Assembly (NCBI RefSeq): GCF_027107535.1
Contig: NZ_CP114283.1
Coordinates: forward strand, 5,270,001-5,334,000
DNA: 64,000 nt
Reading direction: 5' to 3'
Origin: Streptomyces aurantiacus
GTDB taxonomy: Bacteria; Actinomycetota; Actinomycetes; Streptomycetales; Streptomycetaceae
Notes under the pieces: model-generated
Seen by the model: the letters and a program-made list of their open reading frames with translations, nothing else
Databases searched by the model: none
Told to the model about the DNA's origin: nothing
Position numbers and translations under genes: made by a program
Part shown: piece by piece, positions 9,198 through 17,879 of the stretch
Layout of the letters: each line of letters opens with the position of its first letter
Position numbering within the stretch: the stretch's first letter is position 1

Positions 9198-9495
9198 CAC
9201 CCGGCGTCCCTGCCCGCCGGCTGCTCCCGGAGTCGGCGCACCGACCGCTCACACCGCACTCCACGCTGCCCAGGGCGCCACGGTCCTGCGGTCCTGTTTG
9301 CGCAGGGGCCGCTCAACCGCCTCTTGCCGGTTGACCGCTGTTGAAGGAAAAGCGCCAGGGTGCGCCACCCTTCCTGACGGCTTCGAACATCGACCAGCAT
9401 GATCAGAACGAGCTGACCTGAGCGTATGCCGCCCAGCTCAGCCGTTGCGCTGGCCGGCCCCGGTCAGGAGCAGCCGACGAGGCTCAGGACAGGAC

Positions 9496-9978
9496 ATGTG
9501 GGATCCAGCATGGATGCGCAGTGTCGAGTGGCTCGCCGCGGCAGCCGCCGACCCCCGGGCGTGCAAACGGCAGTGGGAACACGGGAGTGGGTTCGTTCTG
9601 CTGGAGGCGGGACGCTTCTGGAATGTCCTCAGCGTCCCGGAAGAACTCGGCATGTCTGCCCTCGACATGCTCTGGCATGATCCGTTACGCGTGCCCGGGC
9701 CCGCTCTGCGGCACAGCAAGGCCCACCGCGTGGGATTCCTCGTGCCACCGGGCCCCGCCGCGCAGTGGGCCGGGGCGGGGGTCCGCCATGCCGGGAAGGG
9801 CAGCTGGATTCCCAGTCCGCCGCCGTACCGGGAGACCGGCCATCTGGAATGGGTCATCCCGCCCGACGGGACCGGGGCCCTCCACGTTCCCGAAGTTCTG
9901 GAATGGGCCCTGCGGTCTGCCGCACGCGCACTGACCGCCTCCAGAACCATCCACCAGGTCCCCGCCGAGCCTCGCTGA
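9496..9978 (+). CDS. Streptomyces protein resembling bifunctional primase/polymerase N-domain
   Basis: The protein has 160 residues from ATG 9496. It follows a pattern common in streptomycetes: FWNVLSVPEELGMSALDML, then KAHRVGFLVPPGPAAQWAG, GVRHAGKGSWIPSPPP, and LEWVIPPDGTGALHVPEVL. This arrangement resembles the proteins annotated as bifunctional DNA primase/polymerase N-terminal-like, but the acidic catalytic residues of a real primase are not obvious, so a replication role should not be assumed. It stands alone with no clear operon partner. Confidence 0.65.
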   Translation: MWDPAWMRSVEWLAAAAADPRACKRQWEHGSGFVLLEAGRFWNVLSVPEELGMSALDMLWHDPLRVPGPALRHSKAHRVGFLVPPGPAAQWAGAGVRHAGKGSWIPSPPPYRETGHLEWVIPPDGTGALHVPEVLEWALRSAARALTASRTIHQVPAEPR

Positions 9979-10185
9979 ACCAACCAACCGCCATCACCCA
10001 CACGTGCGACACCGCGCCATAGCCCCCGTGGATGCCCCAACCGGGGCCGGGCAGGTTCAGGCGCGGGGTCCGTGCCGCGGTGACGGAACCGGCACGGGCC
10101 CACCACCTCAGCCCAGCGCATCCGTTGCTGGTGCCGATCGTTGGACAGGCCCAGCGCACCGGACCTCTCGAAGCTACCGGGTTAG

Positions 10186-10312
10186 ATGATGGCCCGCCGC
10201 AGACCGTCCGACCTCGGCGCACTCCCCTACTACCGCGCGTACGCAGCCATTGGCATCGAGATGGCCGCATTGGCGCGCGCCGCCGGCTCCCGCTGGGCGA
10301 TCGAAGAGATCC
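10186..10312 (+). pseudogene. IS701/IS4-type transposase fragment
   Basis: The frame reads MARRRPSDLGALPYYRAYAA and continues to ARAAGSRWAIEE. This resembles the segment before the C-terminal catalytic glutamate in IS701-type transposases (the usual form is AYYxAYxP...VxGxRWAIEE). Neither the upstream catalytic aspartates nor the normal downstream continuation is present, so it is a short scar. Confidence 0.5.
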
Positions 10313-10667
10313 TGCGGATCCCGGACGCTCTCCTGCTCCACCCACGAAGCGACCACAACCACACACCGGCAACTGCCGAGCTTGCGCTTCCTGCCCGGCA
10401 GGCCGCCTCGCAGCCGCGGTCCGGTCAGCCAGGGTCGCGCCGAGCAGGGCCCGGTGGTTGGCGAACATCCGCTCCGGCAGACGGTTGGCCAGGCCGTGGT
10501 ATCGCTCGGAGGGGCGGACCACGCTCCCGCTGATGGAAGATCTGCCCGGACGCGGTGAGTTGATCGACGACTTGCAGGAAGAGCACCATGACTCGAACAT
10601 CTCCCGTGGAGGGCGCGGGCGCTCAGCGGCGTGCGAGGTGCCGTTCGCAGCCTGCACCCGGCTGGTC
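10313..10667. other. no recognised gene
   Basis: The DNA is open in several frames, but none gives a recognisable protein. It lies between an IS fragment and the PRC-barrel gene and may be eroded coding DNA. Confidence 0.4.
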
Positions 10668-10979
10668 TCACATGCCGTAGTCGTGGAAGAACGCTTCTTC
10701 CTGCTCAGCGGGCAGAACGTCGTCCGCACCGATCGAAGGAGCCTTTCTCGCCAGTCTCTTGGCGTTGGAGACTTTGAGGTAGTCCCGCCCGTGGAGCACC
10801 TCGTCGAGGGGGACGAAGACCAGGCGCTGGCGGGTGGGCAGTCCGGTCCGTACGGTGGCCACCGCCGGCTCGTCGGTGGTGGTGTCCACCCGGACCGCTT
10901 CGAGCACGCCGATCCAGCGCCCCTTCAAGTCGACGACATCCTGGTTGCGCCATTCCCGAATATCGGCTGCCCGGACCAT
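10668..10979 (-). CDS. PRC-barrel domain protein
   Basis: The ATG at 10979 follows GGGGAGGCGGC and yields 103 residues: VRAADIREWRNQDVVDLKGR, IGVLEAVRVDTTTDEPAVAT, LPTRQRLVFVPLDEVLHGRDYLKV, ending ADDVLPAEQEEAFFHDYGM. The PRC-barrel fold is found in photosynthetic reaction-centre H subunits, RimM and many small stress-linked bacterial proteins, where it usually mediates protein or RNA contacts. A clear paralogue lies at 48060-48416, with the same spacing of DIREWR, VDT(S/T)TDEP, GLPTR and DDVLPA motifs. Its function in Streptomyces is not established. Confidence 0.75.
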   Translation of the reverse strand: MVRAADIREWRNQDVVDLKGRWIGVLEAVRVDTTTDEPAVATVRTGLPTRQRLVFVPLDEVLHGRDYLKVSNAKRLARKAPSIGADDVLPAEQEEAFFHDYGM

Positions 10980-11724
10980 GCCGCCTCCCCGGCCACCGGT
11001 CCGTGTGGGCCCAGCGGAATACGGCGTTCGGGCATCTGAATCGGCAGCCCTGCAATGTCCTATCCGCGAGTTCTCTGTCCGCGAGGCGATTGCTGAAGCG
11101 TCTCTTGTCGTCGTAGGAGTCGAGGCAACGACTCCGGCGTATACACGCCGGAGTCGCCCTTCCGGGCGGCTGCACGTGAGAGTGAACCAGCCCACATTCG
11201 ATATTACTACTGTCGGTGCGGTTCCGGCATGCTCGTGCTTCGCATTCGACCCGCACTCTCCCTGGGACTCCCTCTGGCGAATGTCCTGGAGCGGCAGCTC
11301 CGCCATGACGGGTGCATATCGCATGGCGGATCCATCGTGCTGACACCGCCGCAAGATCAACAAACGGCTTCATCCCTGGTAGCGCACTTAAGGGGGTCAC
11401 CCTCGGTGATCTCCTGTCCGGGGCCTTCCTGCTCTTAGTGTGGCGCCTCCCCGATCCACCCAAAGGACCTGACTGCCGCGCCCCGGGGAGGGTCGGTCCG
11501 GGGAGTTTCTCCTCATCCCCGCAAGGGCGGGAAAACGAAGCCATCCGGCCCTTTAAGTATTTCTATGTATTTCGCGATCCACTTGCCGATTCCGGTGATG
11601 CCACGTGAATGAATCGTCTCCGGATTCCTCGCCTGCGTAATATGCCAGCGACAGAGAGCAGGCGATTCCGTGCGATCGGGAACCGCCGAGCAGGAAGCAT
11701 CCCCTCACAGGAGTTGGCCCCTCG
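10980..11724. other. 745-base gap upstream of the ice-binding-like gene
   Basis: I see no convincing gene. The stretch from 11540 to 11720 is noticeably AT-richer than its surroundings (for example ttaagtatttctatgta) and probably contains the promoter of the secreted protein at 11725. AGGAG lies 12 bases before that start codon. Confidence 0.5.
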
Positions 11725-13062
11725 ATGACGCTGAATATCCCTGACGCGCCGCTGCGGCGCACGATGTCGGTCTGGATCGCGGCGGTGACGGCCGTGGTGA
11801 TCGCCGCTGTCGTACTTGCGGTGACGCCGACACGCGCAAACGCTGTTGCCACCCCCGTGCCGCTGGGTACGGCAGCCAGTTTCGGAGTACTGGCTGGTGC
11901 GACGGTCACCAACACCGGTCCCACGGTGGTCAACGGTCTCAACGTCGGCGTGAGCCCCGGGACGGCCATCACCGGGTTCGCCGCGTCCGACGGAGGGCCC
12001 GGCCTCGTGACCCCGCCCGGGGCACTGCACTCTGCCGATGCCGTCGCGGGCCAGGCCAAGAGCGACCTGACCACTGCGTACAACCAGGCCGCCGGACAGG
12101 CTCTGACGGACGCCGTGTACAACGACGCTCCGCACGAGTTCGGTGGCCAGACGCTGACGCCGGGCCTTTACCGGGCGAACAGCTCCGCGCAGATCACTGG
12201 CACACTCACCCTGGACGCCCAGGGCAACTCCAGCGCCGTCTGGGTGTTCCAGATCGGTTCGGAGCTGACGACGGCATCCGCCAGCTCGGTGAGCTTCATC
12301 AACGGGGCCTCGCCGTGCAACGTGTACTGGCAGATCGGCAGTTCGGCCACGCTCGGTACCGACTCCACGTTCGTGGGCACCATCCTGGCCGACACCTCGA
12401 TCACCGCCAACACAAGGGCGACCATCAACGGCCGGCTGCTGGCCGATGCGGGCGGACGCGGCGACGGTGCCGTGACGCTGGACTCCAACAGGATCTTCCA
12501 GGGGCCGTGCGGGACCGGTGGCACCACCGGCGGTCTGATCACGGGCGGAGTGATCGCCGGTGCCACGAGCGGTGGCACCACTACAGGCACCACTACAGGC
12601 ACCACAGGCAGCACGACGGTCGGTGTCATCGGCGGAGTACCGACGGGCGGCGGAACCGGCGGTGCCCTGGGCGGTCTTCTCGGCGGCGTCCTGACGACCG
12701 GTGGCACCACCGGTGGCCCCGGTGGCCTCATCGCGGGCGCCACCACGGGCGGTGCCACAGGTGGCTCCAACGGCGGCTCCACGGGCGGCTCCTCGGGTGG
12801 CGGCCACGGTGGCTCCACGGGTGGGGGCCACGGCGGCTCCACGGGTGGCGGCCACGGCGGCACGACCGGTGGAAACGGCCATGACCACCACGGTGAGAAG
12901 CCCGGCAAGCCGGGTCACCACGACCATGGCGGGAAGCCGGATGATCACGGCAAGCCCGGCGATCACGGTGGTCACGGCGGCAAGCCCGACGGGCACGACA
13001 AGCCCGATCACCACGAGGGCCATGGCAACGATCACGAGGATCACCACAAGAAGTCTGCCTAG
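11725..13062 (+). CDS. secreted ice-binding-like (DUF3494) protein with Gly/Thr- and His-rich tail
   Basis: The protein has 445 residues. A signal sequence (about 1-40, hydrophobic core VWIAAVTAVVIAAVVLAV, cleavage near TRANA) precedes an ice-binding-like beta-solenoid domain of about 220 residues. Landmarks are LGTAASFGVLAGATVTNTGP, GGQTLTPGLYRANSSAQITG, AVWVFQIGSELTTASAS, and FVGTILADTSITANTRATIN. A long Gly/Thr linker follows, then three 8-residue GGGHGGST repeats. The final 63 residues hold 16 histidines mixed with Gly, Lys, Pro and Asp. No LPXTG anchor is present. The family includes antifreeze proteins and cell-surface adhesins. The His-rich end suggests metal or surface binding, which is inference. 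Confidence 0.85.
   Translation: MTLNIPDAPLRRTMSVWIAAVTAVVIAAVVLAVTPTRANAVATPVPLGTAASFGVLAGATVTNTGPTVVNGLNVGVSPGTAITGFAASDGGPGLVTPPGALHSADAVAGQAKSDLTTAYNQAAGQALTDAVYNDAPHEFGGQTLTPGLYRANSSAQITGTLTLDAQGNSSAVWVFQIGSELTTASASSVSFINGASPCNVYWQIGSSATLGTDSTFVGTILADTSITANTRATINGRLLADAGGRGDGAVTLDSNRIFQGPCGTGGTTGGLITGGVIAGATSGGTTTGTTTGTTGSTTVGVIGGVPTGGGTGGALGGLLGGVLTTGGTTGGPGGLIAGATTGGATGGSNGGSTGGSSGGGHGGSTGGGHGGSTGGGHGGTTGGNGHDHHGEKPGKPGHHDHGGKPDDHGKPGDHGGHGGKPDGHDKPDHHEGHGNDHEDHHKKSA
12795..12866 (+). repeat. three tandem 24-bp coding repeats
   Basis: Units begin at 12795, 12819 and 12843, each starting GGGTGG and running through CCAC to a GGCTCCAC or GGCACGAC end. They encode the eight-residue GGGHGGST unit of the ice-binding-like protein. 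This low-complexity DNA could expand or contract by slippage. Confidence 0.85.
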
Positions 13063-13087
13063 TTCCATGTGAGCTGGCAGGACGGGC

Positions 13088-13124
13088 GGCGCGCGGCGGA
13101 TCGTCATCGATTCCGTCGCGCGCC
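13088..13124 (+). terminator. hairpin after the ice-binding-like gene
   Basis: Thirteen-base arms (GGCGCGCGGCGGA and TCCGTCGCGCGCC) with one mismatch enclose an 11-base loop, 26 bases after the stop. There is no U-tract, as is usual for actinobacterial terminators. Confidence 0.6.
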
Positions 13125-13159
13125 GTCAGTGGAAGCTCCGGAGAGGCGGAGAAGCATGG

Positions 13160-13918
13160 ATGGAAAGGCCGGGTGGGGCCGTGCAAGGCGGCGTTGAAAC
13201 GGTGGATGTCGACGAGGCGGTCCGGCCCTGCGCCGAGCCGGACCCGCGCGGGGGCGAGAGACACGCTGCGTCTCAAGGGCCCACGGACCATCCGCCCCTC
13301 CCGGTGAAGGTCCTGAAGGCGGCAACGGGAGCCGCCGTGGTCCTGTGCCTGGCGACGGCCCTCGTCCACGTGCTCCTGGTGTTCTTGCACGTTGCACCAC
13401 CGAATCCCCTCTCCCAGCAGTACAGCCGTCAAGTCAATGCGTGGGTCTTCCCGCTGTTCGAGCAGAATTGGCGGCTCTTCGCACCGGATCCCGAGTCGGT
13501 CAACCGCCAGATCTCGGCGAGGACCATGCATACCGCCCCGGACGGCAGTGTGCAGGTGAGCGGCTGGTTCGACCTGACCGCCGTCGACAACTCGGCGGTG
13601 GAGCACAACGCGTTCCCGAGCCATACGGCACAGAACACGCTGCGTCGGGCTTGGAGTTCGTACCTCGAAACCCACGGTGGCGACGATCAGCCGCGCTCGC
13701 AGCGGGCACTGATGATCCAGCAGTATCTGACGAACATCGCCGCGGATCGCATCGCGGGCCACCGCGGCAGCCCCTTCGAGTCTCTCCAGCTGCGGGTGAT
13801 CACCGTGCCCATCGCCGCTCCCGCCGCAGCGGGCGGCACCGGCTCGGCCACCGTCGCGCCGAAGCCTGCCGATACGCGGTATCTGCCCTGGTGGAAGGCG
13901 GAATCCCATGGAAACTGA
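13160..13918 (+). CDS. DUF5819-family membrane-anchored protein
   Basis: A 252-residue protein. About 50 polar N-terminal residues precede one membrane helix (GAAVVLCLATALVHVLLVFL), followed by an extracytoplasmic domain with PPNPLSQQYSRQVNAWVFP and LFEQNWRLFAPDPES, which match the DUF5819 family. The ATG at 13160 is used because the ATG four bases earlier soon hits a stop. The 3' end overlaps the HTTM gene by 11 bases, so they are co-translated. In actinobacteria, DUF5819 proteins regularly accompany HTTM proteins, implying a membrane complex of unknown function. Confidence 0.8.
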   Translation: MERPGGAVQGGVETVDVDEAVRPCAEPDPRGGERHAASQGPTDHPPLPVKVLKAATGAAVVLCLATALVHVLLVFLHVAPPNPLSQQYSRQVNAWVFPLFEQNWRLFAPDPESVNRQISARTMHTAPDGSVQVSGWFDLTAVDNSAVEHNAFPSHTAQNTLRRAWSSYLETHGGDDQPRSQRALMIQQYLTNIAADRIAGHRGSPFESLQLRVITVPIAAPAAAGGTGSATVAPKPADTRYLPWWKAESHGN

Positions 13919-15038
13919 GCAGACACTCCCGCCGTACCGGCGTATCCCCGAAGGGGCGGAAGCAGGCGTGCCGCGCTCCGCGCCGGAGCGGATCGGTGCG
14001 TTTGTCACCGTCCTGACCGAGCGGCCGGTCGCGCTCTACGCCGCGGCGGTTCTACGCATCGGCTACGGACTTCTCTACCTCGTCTTCCTCCTGCGCGAGA
14101 TTCCGCACCGCAACGAGATCTGGGGCCCCGGATCACCGTGGACCCCCGAGCTGGCCAGGCAGCTGTTCGATCAGACGGGATGGGTCAGCATCCTCACCCT
14201 GTCCGACGGCCGACCGTACTTCGAGGCCTGTTACGCGGCAGCCCTCATCACGTCCGCGCTGTTCATGCTGGGCTGGCGGACCCGGGTGATGTCCGTGCTC
14301 TTCGCGGTCGTGGTCGCGTCCTTCCACGCCAGGGCCATCTTCATGACGGACGGAGGGGACAACCTCATCCTCCTCATGGCCGTGTACCTCGTCTGCACCG
14401 CGTGCGGCCGACGCTGGTCCCTGGATGCGCGCAGGGCCCGGCTGCGAGCCTCGGCGGGGAAGACCAGGAGCAGCTCGGCGGGCCTGGACGCGAGCGAACT
14501 CCGGCGTCAACTGAGTACATTCCGCCGGACTCTGACGGCAGTACTCCACAACTGCGGCATGTTCGTCGTCGCGGCCCAGGTCTGCTTCCTCTACGGGTCC
14601 GCGGGTCTCTACAAGGTGCAGGGCGGCTCCTGGGGCAACGGGACCGCCCTCCACTACGTCCTGAACCTCGACCTGTTCCGGCCCTGGCCCGAACTCTCTC
14701 TCCTGGTGGACGAGCACGACGTACTGATCGCCGTCGCCTGCTACCTGACGGTGCTGTTGCAGGTCGCGTTCCCGTTCGTCCTGTTCGGACGGCTCAAGTA
14801 CCCCGTCCTGACCATGCTGCTGGGCATGCACCTGGGTATCGCGGTACTCATGGGGCTTCCGCTCTTCTCCGGCGCGATGATCATCGCGGACGCCGTGTTC
14901 CTGCCGGACCGCTTCTACCGGCACCTGGGACAGCTGTCCCGGCGCATCGGCCGGTGGGTCCATGTCAAAGAGGCGGGGGCTACACCCCGCGGAGAACCGG
15001 CACTCGTGCCGCCGCAGCCCACACCATCGAGCCCGTGA
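13908..15038 (+). CDS. HTTM-domain membrane protein (VKG-carboxylase-like)
   Basis: A 376-residue polytopic protein with the horizontally transferred transmembrane domain related to vitamin K-dependent gamma-carboxylase. Recognisable parts are LYAAAVLRIGYGLLYLVFLL, GPGSPWTPELARQLFDQTGW, LMAVYLVCTACGRRWSLDA, and FLYGSAGLYKVQGGSWGNGTA. Several hydrophobic helices alternate with short loops. It overlaps DUF5819 by 11 bases. True carboxylation has not been shown for most bacterial HTTM proteins, so the catalytic role is open. Its C-terminus is Pro-rich and probably cytoplasmic. Confidence 0.82.
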   Translation: METEQTLPPYRRIPEGAEAGVPRSAPERIGAFVTVLTERPVALYAAAVLRIGYGLLYLVFLLREIPHRNEIWGPGSPWTPELARQLFDQTGWVSILTLSDGRPYFEACYAAALITSALFMLGWRTRVMSVLFAVVVASFHARAIFMTDGGDNLILLMAVYLVCTACGRRWSLDARRARLRASAGKTRSSSAGLDASELRRQLSTFRRTLTAVLHNCGMFVVAAQVCFLYGSAGLYKVQGGSWGNGTALHYVLNLDLFRPWPELSLLVDEHDVLIAVACYLTVLLQVAFPFVLFGRLKYPVLTMLLGMHLGIAVLMGLPLFSGAMIIADAVFLPDRFYRHLGQLSRRIGRWVHVKEAGATPRGEPALVPPQPTPSSP

Positions 15039-15414
15039 GATCCCTATGGGCCTGTCCGGCGACGGCGTGGGGCGGCTGTCACCGGGCGGTGTGAGCGGAT
15101 GCGATGAAAGGGGCCCCGGACGGTCAGCTGTTCGGCGACGCACCGAACCTCCTCCCTGCCCGGGGTGCTTTGTTCTGCTGCGCTACTGAGTAGTGGGGGA
15201 TGACTCAGAAGTCTGACCGATGATCTGGTGCATCCGTACGGCGTCTCTGAGGTTGCTTGCTTCTGCCGTCCCGTTCTTCTCTTCCTGTCGCGGTGCAATC
15301 CGGTGCACTCCTCGGGAGTTCCCAGCGCGGGGATGTGTCCGTACTTGGTTCAGCACCAGTGCCGAAGATCCCGCGGGAGGTCTTGATGACCAGATGGTTC
15401 TCCGTCGCCTGTTT
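15039..15414. other. no gene recognised between HTTM and XRE genes
   Basis: The convergent ends of the HTTM gene and the XRE regulator flank this stretch. I see no family-like frame. A DUF397 partner gene, which usually accompanies DUF5753 regulators, is not found here. Confidence 0.45.
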
Positions 15415-16287
15415 TCAGGGCTGGATCACCGTCTCGATGTACGCCTTGGTGGCGTCGCTGGTGAAGTCGCGGCTGTCGGCAGGGGCGAGAGCTTGGTCCT
15501 GGAGGTGCTTGTGCACCGCGCTGTAGTGCTGCACGTCGGATGGTTTGTTCAGGTAGAGGTCACTGGTGAACCGTTCCAGATGCACCACCCCTGCATCGGG
15601 GCTGTCGGCGAACCCCAGGATGGAGAACTGTCCTGAGAGGCCGGAGTGGGCGCCTGCGGTGTGAGGGAGGACCTGCACTGTGACATGCGGCTCGGTGCTG
15701 AGCGCGTTCAAGTGTTCCAGTTGTTCACGCATGATGTCCCGGCTGCCCACGACGCGGCGCAGTGCTGATTCGTCCACGATGGCCCACAGCCGCAGCGGGC
15801 AGGCCGGGTCGTAGATCCGGTGTTGCCGGAGCAGCCGCACCTTGAGGCATGTGGCGGCCTGCTCGACAGTGAGCAGAGGGATCGTTTCTCCGATGACGGC
15901 CTGGGCGTAGGCGGGGGTCTGCAGCAGTGCGGGGATCACCATGGGCGCGTAGGTGTGGAGCGAGGCGGCGTCCGCCTCCAGGGCGATGTCAACGCTGTGA
16001 GGGAGGTCGCCGTAGCGGTGCCACCAACCCCGCCGACCGGACGCTCTGGCCCTTTCCATCAGCGCGTCGATGATCCGCTGGTCCGTCACTGCGTAGAGGG
16101 CGCACAGGTCGCGCACGTCACGGGGGCTGATTGCGCGGTTGCCGTTCTCCAGGTGGCTGATCTTGGACTGAGAGACGAGGAGCCGCTCGGCCACTTCTGT
16201 GCTCGTCAACCCGCTTGCCATGCGGAGTCGGCGAAGTTCGGCTCCCAGACGGCGTCTCCTGACGGCGGGATTGGTTGTCGCTGCCAC
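15415..16287 (-). CDS. XRE-family regulator with DUF5753 domain
   Basis: A GTG at 16287, ten bases after GGAGG, gives 290 residues, the usual size; an in-frame ATG at 16365 would add an unlikely N-terminus. The XRE helix-turn-helix is LGAELRRLRMASGLTSTEVAERL then SQSKISHLENGNRAISPRDV. The DUF5753 domain follows, with GWWHRYGDLPHSVDIALEAD, YAPMVIPALLQTPAYAQAVI, and LHTYAPM and LWAIVDESALRRVVG landmarks. Such genes are very numerous in Streptomyces and are normally paired with a DUF397 partner. None is visible next to this one, so it is an orphan copy. Confidence 0.88.
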   Translation of the reverse strand: MAATTNPAVRRRRLGAELRRLRMASGLTSTEVAERLLVSQSKISHLENGNRAISPRDVRDLCALYAVTDQRIIDALMERARASGRRGWWHRYGDLPHSVDIALEADAASLHTYAPMVIPALLQTPAYAQAVIGETIPLLTVEQAATCLKVRLLRQHRIYDPACPLRLWAIVDESALRRVVGSRDIMREQLEHLNALSTEPHVTVQVLPHTAGAHSGLSGQFSILGFADSPDAGVVHLERFTSDLYLNKPSDVQHYSAVHKHLQDQALAPADSRDFTSDATKAYIETVIQP

Positions 16288-16672
16288 GCGCGGTGTGCCT
16301 CCGGTTCCAAAGTGCTGTGCTGGACCGCAGGTTGCCAGGAACAAGGGGTATTGATCACGTGCCATGCCGCCGCGATCACAGACAGCCGAAACGGACAGTT
16401 ACGTTGGCAATTGCCTCGTCATCGCGTTGCTGATTCTCATCGTCATCCCCAGGCCCGGTGACGCCAAGTGCTGCCCAGAACGAGCGACGAGCGTTACGAA
16501 CCGCCGCCTGACCGGGACCACGAAGAAATAGGAGGAAAAACGGTCTCTGGGCTGGTCCTATCTTCCGAGCGTGGGTCTGAGCCGGTCATTGGTGCTCAGA
16601 GCTCGTAACACGATCTTGCTGGAGCGTGCTGGTCGGGCGTGACCATCAGGACGATTCCGCCGTTCGTGAGAT
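16288..16672. other. no gene recognised upstream of XRE regulator and IS5 remnant
   Basis: The stretch probably includes the XRE promoter region and the decayed left end of the IS5-type element. No clear inverted repeat for the IS end was found by eye. Confidence 0.4.
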
Positions 16673-17375
16673 GTGGGGAATCGGCCGTGGATCGTGGATG
16701 GCGAACCGTGGGCGCTGATCGAGCCGTTGCTGCCACCCTGGCCGCAGAAGCCTCCCGGCCCGAAGCCGGTGGACGACGGGCTGTACTTGCAGGGCAGCCT
16801 GTACGTGCTCTACAACGACATCAGCTGGCAACTGCTGCCGCCGGAGCTGGGGGTCGGCTCGAAGCAGACCTGCTGGCGCCGACTCGGGCGGTGACACGAG
16901 GCCGGCATCTTCGAGACGCTGCACCGCCTCCTGCTCTCCGAGTTCCACGCGGCCGGCAAACTGACTGGAGCCGGGCCTGCCTGGATGCCTCGCGCATCCG
17001 CGCGAAACAAGAGGGGGCGAGGCCACCGGCCCGTCGCCGGTCGACCGCGGGAAGACGGACAGCAAGCACCATCTGCTCTGCGACGGCAGAGGCACTCCGT
17101 TCAAGGTCATCACCACTGCAGCCAACGTCAGCGACGACACGCAGACCCTGGCCCTGGTCGACGGCATCCCGCCCGTAACCGGCAAACCCGGCCGACCGCG
17201 CAGGCGCCCCGACGCCCTGCTCGGCGACAAGGGATACGACAGCAACTCCAACCGCCTCGAGCTGCGCAGGCGCCGGATCCTGCCGGTGATCTCCCGCAAG
17301 GGCGCCCCGAGCATCAAGAACCCGGGCAAGCTCCGCTACGTCGTCGAGCAGACGTTCTCAGCGACCCTGCGAAGC
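16673..17375 (+). pseudogene. IS5-family transposase, decayed
   Basis: Pieces of one transposase appear in successive frames. WIVDGEPWALIEPLLPPWPQ begins it, and YNDISWQLLPPELG leads to a premature TGA at 16892. A frame change near 16965 precedes ACLDASRIRAKQ. Then VDRGKTDSKHHLLCDGRG, NVSDDTQTLALVDGIPPV, ALLGDKGYDSNSNR, and RKGAPSIKNPGKLRYVVEQT follow. These are the DDE parts of an IS5/IS1031-like enzyme. The C-terminal end is missing after about 17375. At least one stop and two frameshifts make it non-functional. Confidence 0.75.
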
Positions 17376-17391
17376 GATGACCGTCAAGGGG

Positions 17392-17441
17392 CCCCGGGGC
17401 GGCCGCAGCATCAGTTAAGAGGCAAGCCGGCCGCCCCGGGG
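17392..17441. repeat. inverted repeat with 14-base perfect arms
   Basis: CCCCGGGGCGGCCG at 17392 pairs with CGGCCGCCCCGGGG at 17428 across a 22-base loop. It lies just after the truncated IS5 gene and may be a terminator or a remnant end structure. Confidence 0.5.
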
Positions 17442-17525
17442 ATGCTCCCGTCCCCGTCACAAGACGGACGCACCATCCAGTGTGCCCGACCGCAGGTCAG
17501 ACCAGGAATCAATGATCAAAGACAA

Positions 17526-17570
17526 GAGACGCACCCCCTACGCCTTGGACGGACAGCCGGGGTGCGCCTC
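17526..17570 (-). terminator. hairpin downstream of the 64-aa gene
   Basis: GAGACGCACCCC pairs with GGGGTGCGCCTC (one mismatch) around a 21-base loop. On the minus strand it lies 58 bases past the stop of the small gene at 17628-17822, a sensible place for a terminator. Confidence 0.5.
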
Positions 17571-17627
17571 TCTCATGCCCGCCCGCAAGGGGCGAGAACG
17601 GAGACCGTCATGCCCGCCAACGCTGTC

Positions 17628-17822
17628 TTACGGCAGCTCTTCTGCCACCAGGGCGGGGGGCTCCTGCCAGGTCAGGGTGTCCAGCGGCCGCGGCATGAGC
17701 CGGGTCGGGCGGGGTGCGGGCCTCATCACGGCGGAAGCCTCGTCGCTGAAGAGGGCGGCGGGCTTGCCCGACGTGTGGGCGGGCACGGGCGTTGCCGTAC
17801 GTGAATCGTTCGTGCTGGTCAT
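17628..17822 (-). CDS. small hypothetical protein, 64 aa
   Basis: The frame opens MTSTNDSRTATPVPAHTSGK right after GGGGGAGTAG, a good ribosome binding site, and is followed by a hairpin terminator. The middle is proline/arginine-rich (MRPAPRPTRLMPRPL) and the end is acidic (PPALVAEELP). It has no cysteine and no membrane helix. The leader-like length and the repeated Arg-Pro pairs recall RiPP precursor-type peptides, but I see no modifying enzyme nearby and cannot assign it to a family. It lies between two IS remnants, so it may be a stranded accessory gene. Confidence 0.45.
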   Translation of the reverse strand: MTSTNDSRTATPVPAHTSGKPAALFSDEASAVMRPAPRPTRLMPRPLDTLTWQEPPALVAEELP

Positions 17823-17879
17823 CTACTCCCCCTGGTTCGTCGCGGGCCGTGCCCGCTGAAGGCCGGCACACGGCCGACT

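Noticed and set aside
8735..9400. Long minus-strand frames between 8.6 and 9.4 kb
   Set aside because: They are rich in Arg/Pro/Ser with no motif and overlap other open frames. No supported start or partner.
12795..12866. Possible CRISPR-like array because of regular repeats
   Set aside because: The units are contiguous 24-bp coding repeats with no spacers, and no cas genes are present.
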